NCBI GenBank assembly: GCA_023897205.1
Contig: JAHWDD010000001.1
Span: forward strand, 6,262,001 to 6,326,000
Length of the DNA stretch: 64,000 nucleotides
Reading direction: 5' to 3'
DNA from: Exophiala sp. HKRS030
Lineage: Eukaryota; Ascomycota; Eurotiomycetes; Chaetothyriales; Herpotrichiellaceae
Shown here: piece after piece, positions 43,972-55,201 of the stretch
Layout of the letters: each line of letters begins with the position of its first letter
How positions within the stretch are numbered: position 1 is the stretch's first letter
Notes under the pieces: model-generated
The model's database searches: none
Told to the model about the DNA's origin: nothing
Seen by the model: only the letters and a program-made list of their open reading frames with translations
Position numbers and translations under genes: made by a program

Positions 43972-45261
43972 TTTTGCTGGTATCATCATGAGGGTATCTA
44001 CATATAGACTGGCATTTCTGGAAATTTCTGACAAACTACCTATTTGGCACCACATCTGAGATTATTGCCTGAGGAATTCTTGTCATCTAGGATGCATTAT
44101 GATTCTGCAAACTACTTCTGATTTAGCCTAGCTACGAATATTCCATTCAGATCTTGCCTATCAATTTCACTTACTGGGTTTGGGCGTGCCCTATAACTAC
44201 TGTAGAGTAATTGATAAAATTATGATCTCCGTTTTTTTCCCCAGCAAACGATGCACCTGTCTCAGTGTAACTTCTGCCTAATGACCTTTCACTGCTCCCT
44301 CTCTACACCTCGCATCAGACCGTGCTTGTTTGTTGTATACAAACGGGTGGGAACTTGTAAACTACATGGACAGCCGCCAGAGACATGTTTATTTAGCCCT
44401 CATATACTTCCTCGTTTGCAACAAGGTACCTTTAACCAGACGCTTTTTCGCTACTGGCAGGCCACGACATAAAGTGACGTATGACTGAGAAAGCAATGAG
44501 TCTCTGAATTAGTTAGGTGACTTATTATGCAAAGTCATATAGTCTGGTCAAGTTAATGCTGCCTTGACGTGATCGGTCAGAGCGGGCATTTGTATCACCA
44601 GTAGGTACCAAACGACCTGTGCTTATAATCTATCATGTGTTCAACCCCATCGCTGCATTTCCTGGATGATCATCTTCTTCTACGACCAACTTGAGTTCAG
44701 CATATCGTTTCTGGAAAATCAAGGATGCTACCTGCAAACGCGCCTTGCGACCTACGTTATCCGTGAAGCCGGTCACCAAGAGGTAAGAGCGGGAGAGCAG
44801 AGACCCCTTTCTTGTTTGTGCAACTCATAGCCATAATGTCATAAAGTCTGGAGATCAAGATTACGACTTTGTGGTAAGAGAGGGAGGCCAGTGATCAGAC
44901 AATGTCCTCGGCTAGGAACGAACTCTGCAGTCACATCACTGCCAACCAAAAAGCATCTTTCCAGAGTTCCACATTGTCAGCAACGCAGAGCGGCAGAGCT
45001 TAGCTATCCAGTTGACCATCAGGTCAGTGAAGGGTACAGCAGGGAAGAGAAGAGAATCCTTCCAACTGTGTCACCCCTTTTCCCTTCACTGTTGAGCTGA
45101 CTTCACCTGCATTTCCGCATTCACAGCAGCAATGTCTCACACCACCCCACTACCTGATCCACGTCCTCTTTTCGACTCATGTCCTCTCTGTACCTTTTTC
45201 GAGTTCCTACATCATCTGCATTCTTGTGTTCCATCCCAGGATCTCACTCAATTACCAAAAG
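43972..45261. other. Intergenic region (1.3 kb)
   Basis: No coding potential. The sequence is somewhat AT-rich on the left side. No repeat or RNA gene recognised. Confidence 0.5.
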
Positions 45262-46246
45262 ATGGCTTTCTCTCAGGAGTATCAGGACTATTATGAAGAC
45301 GATGAATGTACCGTCGACGTCGAAAGATTAACACTGAAAGACAAGCCTAGCCAAATCGACCCGGCGAAGAGCGTGATTGAGGTTTCCCCATCTGCCTGGG
45401 GAGCGTCTTTCTCTCCGACCTTGAGCGGCGACGAGAGCTGGTCGAACAATCGAGCTGACACTTTTCCATGGTTCAAGATACGTGACAACTTCGCACAACG
45501 CAGACGCGGTGCAATTAGCAAGGCCGAGGATCCCACGCAGCAGAGAACCAACCCCTTAGACTGCCTGTTCACGCCTGCGGAAACAGATTCTCAGCCACCA
45601 ACTCCCAAATCAGCGACAGTTGAACCTCACGAACAAGGCGAGGCATACAAGGAGTCAAAGAACGTGGACAAAACCGACGAGTCTGCCGGAAACCGTATCC
45701 CTCTCCAGCAGGAAATGAAGGTAAATACCACTGCATCGCTTTCATTGTTTTCCTTCTCTTCAACCCAATGTCAATGAATTGTCGACGTCGCTAACACGAA
45801 AACAGGAACTCCTCGCCCTCCGCAAGATCTCCGTGGAATACACCAAGCTCTGCAAACGCGTTGCCAAAGACCACCCCAATAGCAGTGCGCAAGCACTGGC
45901 ACGCGAAGGCACCGACAAACTCGCCGCGGCGCTGACAACATGGGGATGGGGCGAGTCCGACATGTGCAGTATCGAGCGCGAGGCGACAGCCAGTCTGACC
46001 GAACGAGACGCACGCGTTCAGCGCAAAGAGCATGTCGACCTGCTGAGAGAGGCGCTGGAGTCGTTGCTTTCGGACCTCAACAAGTTCAGTGATATTCTGG
46101 GTTCAAAGGACATGCCGAAGAGTCAGCTTGGGGAGCGCACGTTTGGGCGGTCGAATGGAATGCTCTACCAGCAGGGTCGGGAGGTGGATCGCGGTATTAT
46201 TCTGCAGGCACTGGGTGATATCTCGAATCATTGGGCGAATGCGTAG
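45262..46246 (+). CDS. Unrecognised acidic protein
   Basis: Model: exons 45262-45720 and 45806-46246, joined over an 85-nt intron with a CTAAC branch site; 299 residues. The N-terminal half is polar, acidic and probably disordered (YEDDECTVDVERLTLKD). The C-terminal half is helical (LLALRKISVEYTKLCKRVAK, then RVQRKEHVDLLREALESLLS). Composition suggests a soluble protein, perhaps with a coiled coil near 220-250. I recognise no family. It is convergent with ISA2. Confidence 0.6.
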
Positions 46247-46551
46247 CTGGTGGTTCACGAAGGCTCGGCGGCACTCAAGGGGGTGTCAGTGTGAGCGAGG
46301 GATCAGAGCACCTGATTGAGGGGAGGAATGCTGGATGCTTCAAAGGAGCTGAATGAGTATGAAAGATGGGAGTGCGATGATAATGTGTCAAGGATCGCCA
46401 GCTTCCGACGCTTTGCGTAAAACTTGTGCATGTACCACAATCTCCAGCATGAGCTGAGATCCAACAAATGTGCTGTATACAGTCAGTCAAACCTGCTAAT
46501 ACTATCACCAAAGCCGTGACGGGAAGATCAAGCAATAGTTCCACCCCATGC
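46247..46551. other. Convergent 3' region
   Basis: A 305-bp interval between convergent stop codons, expected to hold both 3' UTRs. Nothing else recognised. Confidence 0.5.
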
Positions 46552-47310
46552 TTATTGAATATCAAAACTCGTGCCACACCCGCAACTGCTCGTCGCCCTG
46601 GGATTGCCCACGATCTTGAACTGGCTACCGATCAACTCAGTCGTGAAGTCGACTGTACTTCCCTTGAGTAATTCCAACGAAGGCAAATCCATAACGACTT
46701 TTGCAATTCCCTCTGCACCGTCTGACTCGGGCTCAACTGCAAAGACCGTATCCTCCTCTTGATCGATCTTGGAAGCATCTTCCAACGACATTAAATACTG
46801 GAAGCCATGACACCCGCCAGATGTCACCGTTACCCGCAGATGGGCGTCTTGCGTCGAGGGCGAGGGTGTGAGAGTGTTCTTCTTCGGCGGTGCGCTTGTT
46901 ATCTGCTTAAGTCGCTGTTTAACAAAGGGATGGTATGTCAGCATTAATTCATTGCTTAAGCACAGTCCGATTCGCACTGAGGTTTTGCCTCGGTATCGGG
47001 AAACCATGTCACGTACCTTTGCCGCCCGCTCGGAGATCTCGATTTGCATGTCTGCTCCATCCTCGTCGACCCGCGGGTTCTGCAGGACCGCCGTGGCTGC
47101 TGTAGGGTGTGTAGAAGAGAACGATCGGACGGGCGTACGACCGGGACTTGAAGTGGCGGTTGCAGCAGGGCTCGACCTCACGATCGTTGTCCTCCGCTTC
47201 GGAGGCGCATTTGTAATGCTTCGGCAGGCTTGGAAGAAGAGTCGAGCATCGTGATGGTGTTGCAATGGTCGTGTAGCTCGAAAGATCAGACGGGTTGGGA
47301 GTTGCGACAT
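46552..47310 (-). CDS. ISA2: Mitochondrial iron-sulfur assembly protein ISA2
   Basis: Model: exons 47310-47017 and 46914-46552, 218 residues. A basic, Ser/Thr-rich presequence (TRLIFRATRPLQHHHDARLF) points to mitochondria. The A-type scaffold domain has the three conserved cysteines: Cys133 (VTSGGCHGFQY) and Cys209/Cys211 (SSCGCGTSF). With Isa1 and Iba57, yeast Isa2 supports 4Fe-4S cluster maturation of aconitase and lipoate synthase. The 102-nt intron (46915-47016) has good GTACGT and AACAG ends but is a multiple of three with no stop, so the unspliced frame would also read through, adding 34 residues. The splice is preferred because AAK joined to RLKQI is the continuous family sequence. Divergent from kynureninase. 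Confidence 0.92.
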   Translation of the reverse strand: MSQLPTRLIFRATRPLQHHHDARLFFQACRSITNAPPKRRTTIVRSSPAATATSSPGRTPVRSFSSTHPTAATAVLQNPRVDEDGADMQIEISERAAKVRDMVSRYRGKTSVRIGLCLSNELMLTYHPFVKQRLKQITSAPPKKNTLTPSPSTQDAHLRVTVTSGGCHGFQYLMSLEDASKIDQEEDTVFAVEPESDGAEGIAKVVMDLPSLELLKGSTVDFTTELIGSQFKIVGNPRATSSCGCGTSFDIQ

Positions 47311-47710
47311 GGTGGATTGATGTTCGTTAAGTGTCGAGGATGTTGGCTTGATGAGGCCTCGATTGTACCGTGAGTGTATGCTTCAAGAACGGAGCATGAC
47401 GGCATGTTCAGAGGTTGTTGGAGATGCGAGGTAATAATTTATTCAAGCGGGGAAACTGCGGCGATTGAACATTTCCACGAAGATGATGCTTCTGGGCCCT
47501 TTTTCTCCTGATCTGATTGGCAGGCACCAGACACTGGTGTACCATATCCCACTCCGCGGACGTAAATCGACTCATGAATGTCTATATCTCACACGGATTT
47601 CAATTATTATATGCAAGCGAGCTTGAGAGTTTCTCGAAGATCAAAGGAGCACAATATTTCAAGGAGGAGAAACAACAAACAGCCATAAGGTAGCATATAC
47701 CTCATTCGAG
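47311..47710. other. Divergent promoter region, ISA2 / kynureninase
   Basis: A 400-bp interval with no coding potential between two divergent starts. Confidence 0.5.
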
Positions 47711-49237
47711 ATGACGACCGAAAATGGTGTTCAGTCTGATGACATATCCATCAAGACCAAAGCACATGCTGAAGCACTCGATGCCAGCGATCCTCTTTCC
47801 AAGTTGCGCTCAAATTTCTATATCCCTACTCGAGCCGATTTGAAACGCCCAACATTGGAAAAGCCCGCCCAAGAGGAACCCTCTAAACCATCTACATACC
47901 TCTGCGGGAATTCGCTAGGCGTCCAGCCAATTCGAACCGGCGAGTTGATCAACACTTTCCTGACGCAATGGAAAACAAAGGCAGTGACCGGCCATTTTGT
48001 TGAGCATTCGGATTCACCCTTGCCACCATTTCTTGATGTCGATGACCATGCGGCAAAGCTCATGGCTCCAATCGTTGGAGCTCTCGAGTCAGAAGTCGCT
48101 GTCATGGGAACATTGACGGGTAATCTTCATCTCCTGTTGTCGAGCTTCTATCGCCCCAGCAGGAAAGCAGATGGGAGATACAAAATCCTCCTCGAGGGCA
48201 AGGCTTTCCCCAGTGATCATGTAAAATTTCCTCCATTGTCTTTGTCTTTTGCTTCTAACAAGAATAGTATGCCGTCGAGTCGCAAATAATCCAACATGGA
48301 TATGATCCCTCCGAGGCAATGGTTTTGATAGAACCAGCGGATGCTCACAAGCCAATCTTGACCACTGAACAAATATTGAAGGCAATTGACGATCATTCTT
48401 CCGAGCTTGCCTTGGTGCTCTTACCGGGCATTCAATTTTATACTGGCCAATATTTCGATATCGCCACCATTACAGCCCACGCCCACGCTCATGGAATTCT
48501 GGCCGGCTTTGATCTGGCGCATGCCGTAGGAAATGTTGATCTGCAATTGCACGACTGGGATGTGGACTTCGCAGCTTGGTGCACTTACAAGTATCTGAAC
48601 TCTGGGCCTGGGGCGATCGCTGGGATTTTTGTGAACCAACGATTCGGAACCGTTGATATGAAGAGTTCCACTGAAAAGTTCTGGCCGCGGTTGACGGGTT
48701 GGTGGGGAGATGACAAGAGCAGCAGGTTCCAGATGACTAATCGTGAGTTACTCTTCGACACCGTCGTGCTTTGTCTCGCTGACCGAGACTTGTCGCCTAG
48801 GATTCGTGCCTCGTCCAGGTGCAGCAGGATATCAGCTTTCTAACCCCAGCGCGCTTGACCTTGCCGCCGTGGTTGCATCTCTTCAGATATTCAACGAAAC
48901 CTCAATGCAAGCCTTGCGCGAACGTTCAATCAGGCTTACGAAGTACCTCGAAAACTTACTGGATGATATTGAGAGGCGACTTCCTGGTACCTTTGTCCTC
49001 ATTAGTCCTCGAAATCCCAAGGACAGAGGTGCCCAACTGAGCATTCGTCTAGCACCTGGTTTGCTCGATCCTGTCCTCGAGCGTCTCGAAAATGAGGGAG
49101 TCATCATCGATGAGAGGAAGCCAGATGTCATCAGAGTTGCACCAACACCGCTGTATAACACCTTTGTCGATGTCTGGTCTTTCTGTCAGGTTTTGGAATC
49201 TGCTTTGGCCTCAGCAACAGCTACTAAGCAGGGCTAA
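47711..49237 (+). CDS. BNA5: Kynureninase (L-kynurenine hydrolase)
   Basis: Model: exons 47711-48220, 48268-48742 and 48801-49237 (introns of 47 and 58 nt), 473 residues, the normal size. A PLP-dependent fold type I enzyme: [11 protein letters not shown] near the start, [15 protein letters not shown], the cofactor-binding Asp252 in [10 protein letters not shown], and the PLP lysine Lys278 in [15 protein letters not shown], then [15 protein letters not shown]. It cleaves kynurenine to anthranilate and 3-hydroxykynurenine to 3-hydroxyanthranilate in the tryptophan-to-NAD pathway. No other NAD pathway genes are nearby. The 3' end is only 83 bp from that of the convergent F-box/LRR gene. Confidence 0.96.
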
Positions 49238-49320
49238 GCAGATGGCAGACGTAAAGGGTGACACAATATTCGAAAGGATGCGGTTGAGTTACATGGCGAT
49301 CCATGCTGTCCTGAAAAGCC

Positions 49321-51059
49321 CTAGTCATCCTCGCTGTCGCTGGGATCCGCCTCACGCCACAGGACGAAATCAAAGCGACCATCAAGATTTGTGCGAATAA
49401 ATTCTCGGATCATTTCCTGCTCCATGTCGCTGAGATCACTCTCAGGATCTGCAGCCATCAGCGACAGGTTGAATCCTCGTTGCGCCTGAGGATCAAGTGT
49501 GTCCAAGAAGTCAATGATCGAATCGATTTCGAACTTGGTCATTGCGTACAGAGTCAGATTTTTGAGATTTTTGAGCTGGGCTAATGGCGGCAGGATATCC
49601 GGGCCTACTTCGCCTCCACTTGTCCAGAAGTCTTCGAGAAGTGGTAGGCTGAGGGCGAGGGATATGATGTGTTCTTCGGAAAACTCATCAGACACGTCTT
49701 TCAGCACAAGCTCTCGCAAGTTAGTCAGGTTACATAGACCTTCAACCATGATCTGCAGATCATCGGCTGTCGTGTCCTCGCCGTTACCCTTCAGCCATAC
49801 AGACTCTAGGGTCTTTTGCTCAGATAATGCACTGTGAAAGAGCTGGGCTGTAGTATGGCGAACGGTATAGCCCTCCAACGATAGTCTGGTCAATTTGACC
49901 TTCGGCGAGTAGAGCACTCGACTCAGTATGGCAGGTCCATCGAAAAATTTCTTCAAGCTGAGATCGCGTAGTTTACTGCATGAACTCAACCACTCTACTA
50001 CTTCCAAGAAGACATCATTGTTCATGGCTTCGAGTTGGACAGTGCCAAAATTATCGTCCAATTTCAATGTGTGAATTTCCGTGCAGCCTTTGAGTGCATT
50101 CAGGTTTCTCATAGCCTCCTGGTTGAGGTTTCCAAGATCAAGGATTTGGAGCGATTTGTGCCGCCCAAGGGCTTCAAATGATAGTTTCCCGATGTTGTTG
50201 TAGCTGATGATCTCACAGTAGTTCAAACCATGCCGCTTGATTTCGTCTAGAAAATTGGCGAAAGCTTGGTCTGCATCAGGGGAAAGCCATTCGTGCAATG
50301 TGAGATTCCGAAAGTTCTCGCAATGTTGCGCGATTGCAGTGCCAGCACCATTGTTCAAAGCATCGCCTTTCCACAGCACCAGAGTCTGTAATTTGGGCGA
50401 ACGCGAGATCCACTGTGGCAAGAATCCAGGGCTGATGTGGCCATCTATTTCCTCGAGTAGAGTGGTTTTCGCAGTGACGGCCTCTCCAATCGCGTTAACG
50501 GTCGCTACGACATCGACAACTTGTCGATTGTATTCCTTTTTAGGGAAATAGAAAGGTTGAAGTTTACCCGCAAAAAAAGCTTTCCTCACTTGACCGGTAA
50601 ACTTCAAGTCCTCCAACATGATTGAAAGATTGCGGAAGTCGAGAGTCTTGATGTATCGGCAATAGGGCTTGTAGCAATGTTTGTCATCGAGACTTGAGAG
50701 GGTGATTGATCGCCATAGCAGAGTCCACTTGCGATAGAACTGGGCTTGCTCGGCGGCTTTAGTGGCAAAGTCCACAGGTGGTTGTCGGATCTCGAAATCA
50801 TCCCTTTGTTCGAAGACAGGAGAGCTCTGGTGTAGCCTTGAATTGATCAGATGTGATTCTCACGGCAGTGAAAGCAGAGTCTCAGTGGCTCTCCGATGTG
50901 GACTTACTGGTACATGGTTCTCAGTGCAGGATCGGCAAACGCTTTTGAACTTCGAGCACATTTGTATAGCGAGCCGAAATCCCCGTCACGCCCTAGTTCC
51001 TGACATATCAAGGACAAGATCTCTTCTGGGAGTGTTGCACCTTGATAGAGAGCCGTCAT
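49321..51059 (-). CDS. F-box / leucine-rich repeat protein
   Basis: Model: exons 51059-50908 and 50836-49321 (71-nt intron), 555 residues. The chosen ATG (MTALYQGATLPEEIL) places the F-box (LPEEILSLICQELG, then LYKCARSSKAFADPALR) near the N-terminus; the frame is open upstream but without recognisable sequence. The rest shows repeated Leu-rich segments (LQTLVLWKG, LQILDLGNL, IHTLKLDD, LRDLSLKKFF, LTRLSLEGY, LRELVLKDV, LKNLTLYAM), consistent with leucine-rich repeats, and ends in an acidic tail (DPSDSEDD). Likely an SCF ubiquitin-ligase adaptor; target unknown. It is divergent from RAD9. Confidence 0.75.
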
Positions 51060-51367
51060 TCTGGCAATATCAACAATGTGACCGCCGTAGTGTATATCAA
51101 CAAGACAGGCTACACCGCCAGTCTCACGTTGGAAGTGATAAATATATTGATCACAAGTCAGTGATTGGTCGCCAGGAACAAGTGCCAGATTAGGTAGAAG
51201 CCTTGGTGGTAAACAGTGCGAGTTCACAAAGATGCATGCCTCGATGTAGGCGCCTGATGATGTCATCCGAATCCCACGCGTCTTGGAGCGCGTCGGGAGT
51301 CTAATGGGACATCTTGTCCAGGAAAACCGAAATCTCGTATTCAAATTCTCAACAATGCAATCGCAAC
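51060..51367. other. Divergent promoter region, F-box/LRR / RAD9
   Basis: A 308-bp interval. The F-box/LRR frame stays open through it, but no domain is visible there, so it is best read as promoter and 5' UTR sequence. Confidence 0.45.
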
Positions 51368-52829
51368 ATGCCTGTCTTGTTATTTACAGTCCTGCCAGCC
51401 GGAGTGGGATATTTGCATGACTTGCTAACATGTCTTGCCAAATTTGATGAAGACGTTTCCCTCGAAGCGACATCGCAATTCGTAAGCTCTGTTTAGCATG
51501 CGAGTACAACAATCTACTCACACCAACACTAGCTGCGTATCTCTAGTCTCAACTTGTCTAAAACGAGTCATGCTGCGTTCACATTAGATTCGTCCTTTTT
51601 TCACAAGTACCATTTCTCACCCGGGCCAAGAAATACTAATGGCACGAATCCTCCAAAGGTATGGAGCTGCAAACTTCAGAATAGAGTGAGTTCGTTCTAG
51701 TCCCTCACAACGGACAGTTCTCTGACTACCAGGCCTTGCTGTCCATCTTCCGGAGACGACTTGCAGACTCTCGGGATAAAGACACAGCCCTTGAGACATG
51801 TGATTGTGAACTACAAGCTGCCGCAGATCAGGCCGAGTGTCGGCTGATCTTTAGGCTTAATTGCAAACAAGGTGTTGTTAAGACATATCGCTTATTCTAT
51901 GAGGGCGGCGAGATTCTACACGCCTTCTTCGACAAAGTCGGCTCAACAAATCACTGGACTGTCTCATCAAGAACGCTGCGAGATGTCGTTGAGTATTTTG
52001 GTCCCAAGACCGATCAGCTCGATTGGTATTATCAAAATGGGAAAGTCACTTTCACCAGCTACACGGAGAAAATCCAAAGTGGCAGAGATGTGCTCAAGCA
52101 ACAAATGCACACCTCAGTGGCCCTTGAACGGAAGGATTTTGATGACTTCGACGTGCAAGATGGTCTCCATATTGGAACGATGGTCAAGGACTTCCGGGCA
52201 ATAGTCGCCCATGCCGAAGCAATGCGAGTGCATGTCACAGCGCGCTATTCCCGAGGCAACCGCCCATTGCAACTCAGCTATGAGAGCAATGGCCTTGTGG
52301 CCGAATTTACACTTATGACGAGAGGCACCAGCAACGTCCCTAACACATCAAGTGCGAGCACACCAGCACGCGAGATTTCAATGCGTCCAGTATCTCGACC
52401 TCCAGAATCAGCCACTCCAGCTGCCTCCGCCACCATCACAGCCACCCGTTCGGGCTCAGTAGGAGACATGCCCCTCCAGCCGTGCGCGCATCGTTTAGAG
52501 ATACTACACAGCCATCATTGACCAAGGCTGACTCACGAGAAAGTGCGATTGCGCCCTCAGCCAGCATAAATCCAGACAGTCTGTTCATTCCTGCCGATGA
52601 CGATGATCGGCAATGGGACGAACCCAACTTCGAAGATGAACCTGATATCGTAATGTGGGACAATACTGCCGATGGTGCAGGAACTTCAAGTTCCATTCGG
52701 CGAATCCGTGACTCGGAATTACAGTCGTTTGCAACCATGCAAGAGCAGGAGATCAGGGTTCCGAGGTCATTCCCACGAGAAATTGCCCCCACGCAGCGGC
52801 TGTCGCAAGTGCGTGGAATCTTTGACTGA
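51368..52829 (+). CDS. RAD9: DNA-damage checkpoint clamp subunit Rad9, frame broken by one base
   Basis: Model: exons 51368-51481, 51533-51685 and 51733-52829 (introns of 51 and 47 nt), 454 residues if one base is added. It carries the Rad9 PCNA-like fold: GVGYLHDLLTCLAKFDEDVS, then LRISSLNLSKTSHAAFTLD, ALLSIFRRRL, ECRLIFRLNCKQGVVKTYRL, and LQLSYESNGLVAEFTLMTRG. Rad9 forms the 9-1-1 clamp with Rad1 and Hus1 and activates the ATR/Mec1 pathway. The C-terminal tail is polar with Ser/Thr sites. The frame shifts at the C4 run 52471-52474 (about residue 335): upstream reads SGSVGDMP, and RASFRDTTQPSLTKADS continues in the next frame. As written the protein would stop at 52521 and lose most of its tail. 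The stop is only 48 bp from that of the convergent RCC1-like gene. Confidence 0.88.
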
Positions 52830-52877
52830 GCGGAGGCAGCAATGTGTGCACCTTATGGACGACTCGTTTTTCACAAC

Positions 52878-54040
52878 TCATCCGTTTCCTTTCAAGGAGA
52901 TAAAGCTAGTCGCGCATCCCGCCCAGACAGCATTGACTTCCGTCTCATCTCCAGGAGGTGGGATATCAATGATATTGAATCGGTCGGCGACACTGCCTCT
53001 GGAATCAACGTCTTCACCGCAGTTTCCGTGCTCGCCCCATCCCCACGCGACGACCTTGCTGTCACCTGTTATGGCAAGGCAATGCTCACTTCCAGCCGCT
53101 AGATATCGAAGGTGAGGAAGAGTGCTCGGTGCCAGTTGACCTCGTTCAGTCTTGCCATGGCTGCGAACCTGTGTTTTAGTTCGATCTGATGCGAAAGTCA
53201 GCGTGTGTATCGAATTCCATCCACACGCCATAGTGTCATGCTTCCCCAACACTTCAACATCGCCCGACGAAACCGATTTGACCTCCCCCAAATCTTGGGA
53301 TTTTGTCCCGTTGCAAGCAAGACCGTGAAATCTTTACCCGCGAGAACACGCTCCAGGGCAAACTCCAAGTCATCACCTCCCACTCCAATGGGTGACCACA
53401 AGATCTTATTCTTCTTGACACTCTCACCGAGCTGACCTTTTCGACAACTGCCCCAGCCGAAGAGATGTCCGTTCGATAGGGCCACGACAACATGCGCCAC
53501 GCCTGCGGCAATGCTCACAATCCTTACCTCACCTGACGGTACCTCGAAAACCTGCTTCCACGTTGGCGAGGAAAGCGTATCCCTGCCCAGCCCTAACTCC
53601 CCTTTCGCACCAGTCCCACATACCAGAATCCGTGTGCCGTCGAGCACCACAAAGCTCGCCTCCCAACTCGCTGCAACATCCGTAACTCTCACATCCCGCC
53701 CAGTGGCTTCATCGCTGGTCAAAGCCGACGAAAAGTCCACCTGCCGAAGTACGACTCGGATACCCACTTCATCACCATCCCCAGTAGGCAGTCCACATCT
53801 TCCGTCGTCATTCCTACCAGCAGCATACACCGTCCCATGCGTGGTGAGCATCAAAGTATGATTGCCCCCTGCAACGACTTTGACAACGTGCGGTGCCCGT
53901 GCCGCTGAAACAGCACTCATGCCAGTACCCTCATCGGCACCAGTCTGGAATATACATGGCTCAGGCTTTGCGACGTCATTGGTATGCCCGATTCCCAACT
54001 GCCCGGATCCATTCGATCCAAATGCGTAGATATATGACAT
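52878..54040 (-). CDS. RCC1-repeat protein, frame broken by one base
   Basis: About 387 residues with one added base; the ATG at 54040 (MSYIYAFGSNGSGQLG) starts directly on the first RCC1 blade. Several repeats are visible: FGSNGSGQLGIGH, then VVAGGNHTLMLTTHGTVYAA, VCGTGAKGELGLG, AAGVAHVVVALSNGHLFGWG, CRKGQLGES and, in the next frame, AAGSEHCLAITGDSKVVAWG and WGEHGNCGED. They predict a seven-bladed propeller; the protein is shorter and simpler than true RCC1, and resembles fungal RCC1/ATS1-like proteins whose role is open. The two halves meet at a run of five G on the coding strand (plus 53285-53289), where KIWG should pass into EVKSVSSGDV; a sixth G restores the frame. Otherwise translation ends near 53198, losing the last blades. 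Confidence 0.8.
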
Positions 54041-55201
54041 CGGTGGGTATTCAAATGTTGCGAGCCTGATGATAGGTTTTCTGGGCTGGAAGAAGGCTTC
54101 TTTCATTAAAGAATGTTTAGCCTATTCGGGTCCCTTTACATTCGATAGCTACAGAATTCTGTGGACTGAAAATCCGCGGTCTTTTCACTAACGACAAATA
54201 TGATCAGCAGTTCGTCCATCACTTCAGTAGTGGTGCCATGTGCGAGCGGTTCCCAACAAGGTCTGGTATGGAATTGTAGTATATGAAAAACATAGAGGTG
54301 ACGCCATATCACGTGGGACATGTATTGCTTGGCAGATTGATGGCATTCTGAGATCCAGGATGTAGGCCGAACGTCGCAAAGTTAATCGACACCCCGGCGT
54401 GGTAAAACGCCCTGCGTGGTGAAAGGAGCCTCCGGTACTTCGAATGCTATCATAAGCAGCAGCCCAGAAATGACCTTCATCGACTATCTGAGCATGTTCA
54501 TGTGTTCTGAAGCCATTGCCACATCTTATCAGAAACTGTTGTCCATAAATACCACAATTTGGTCCTTCCAAGGCTTGATTTCTACGGCTATCTCAAAAAG
54601 GACAAAAACTGTCTCACCCCTATAGAGACGTCAATCCCAGGCCTACTGGAATTTTCCGGATTTTAGATATAGAATAGTAACACATACGTATCTTATATCC
54701 AATTATGGCGCTGGCAACTAATACTGTCTACTGTCTGTATTGCAGTTCGTGTCACAGAGCCACCCCCCTTTCCCTCGCCCTAGGTACTTCAGCGGAGGCC
54801 GACAAACAATCGAAGACCGACCCAAATAAAGGCGGGTGTGAATGACGAGTGACGAAGCAGCCACAAAGCCAGCATGTTTCAAAGTAACAAATTTACCTTA
54901 TTTAACAGAATACCCCGTGATGAACTCGCGCGTTTCAACTGGCGGGCGGAGCGCTGGAAGTAGATTGAATGAGCCATACAGAGCATTACGGTTATATGCG
55001 CGCTTCCTTAACCCCACACCCCTATCAAGAGCCTCTGACTAGTTAGAGGCCTATACCCACCTGGGTCTACGCACATGTAGTTCGGCGTTATTGTTGAAAT
55101 ACGACGGAATTCTGGGCTGCTAGATGGTGGAAGAAAAAAATATATATTGAGGATATCTCTCACCATAGACTCAACCTTCCGTCTCTGCCTAGTTTCCTAA
55201 A
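54041..55201. other. Intergenic region between the RCC1-like and HET-1 genes
   Basis: About 1.2 kb without coding potential. One CACGTG at 54310-54315. The right part (about 54660-55200) is AT-rich. Confidence 0.5.
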
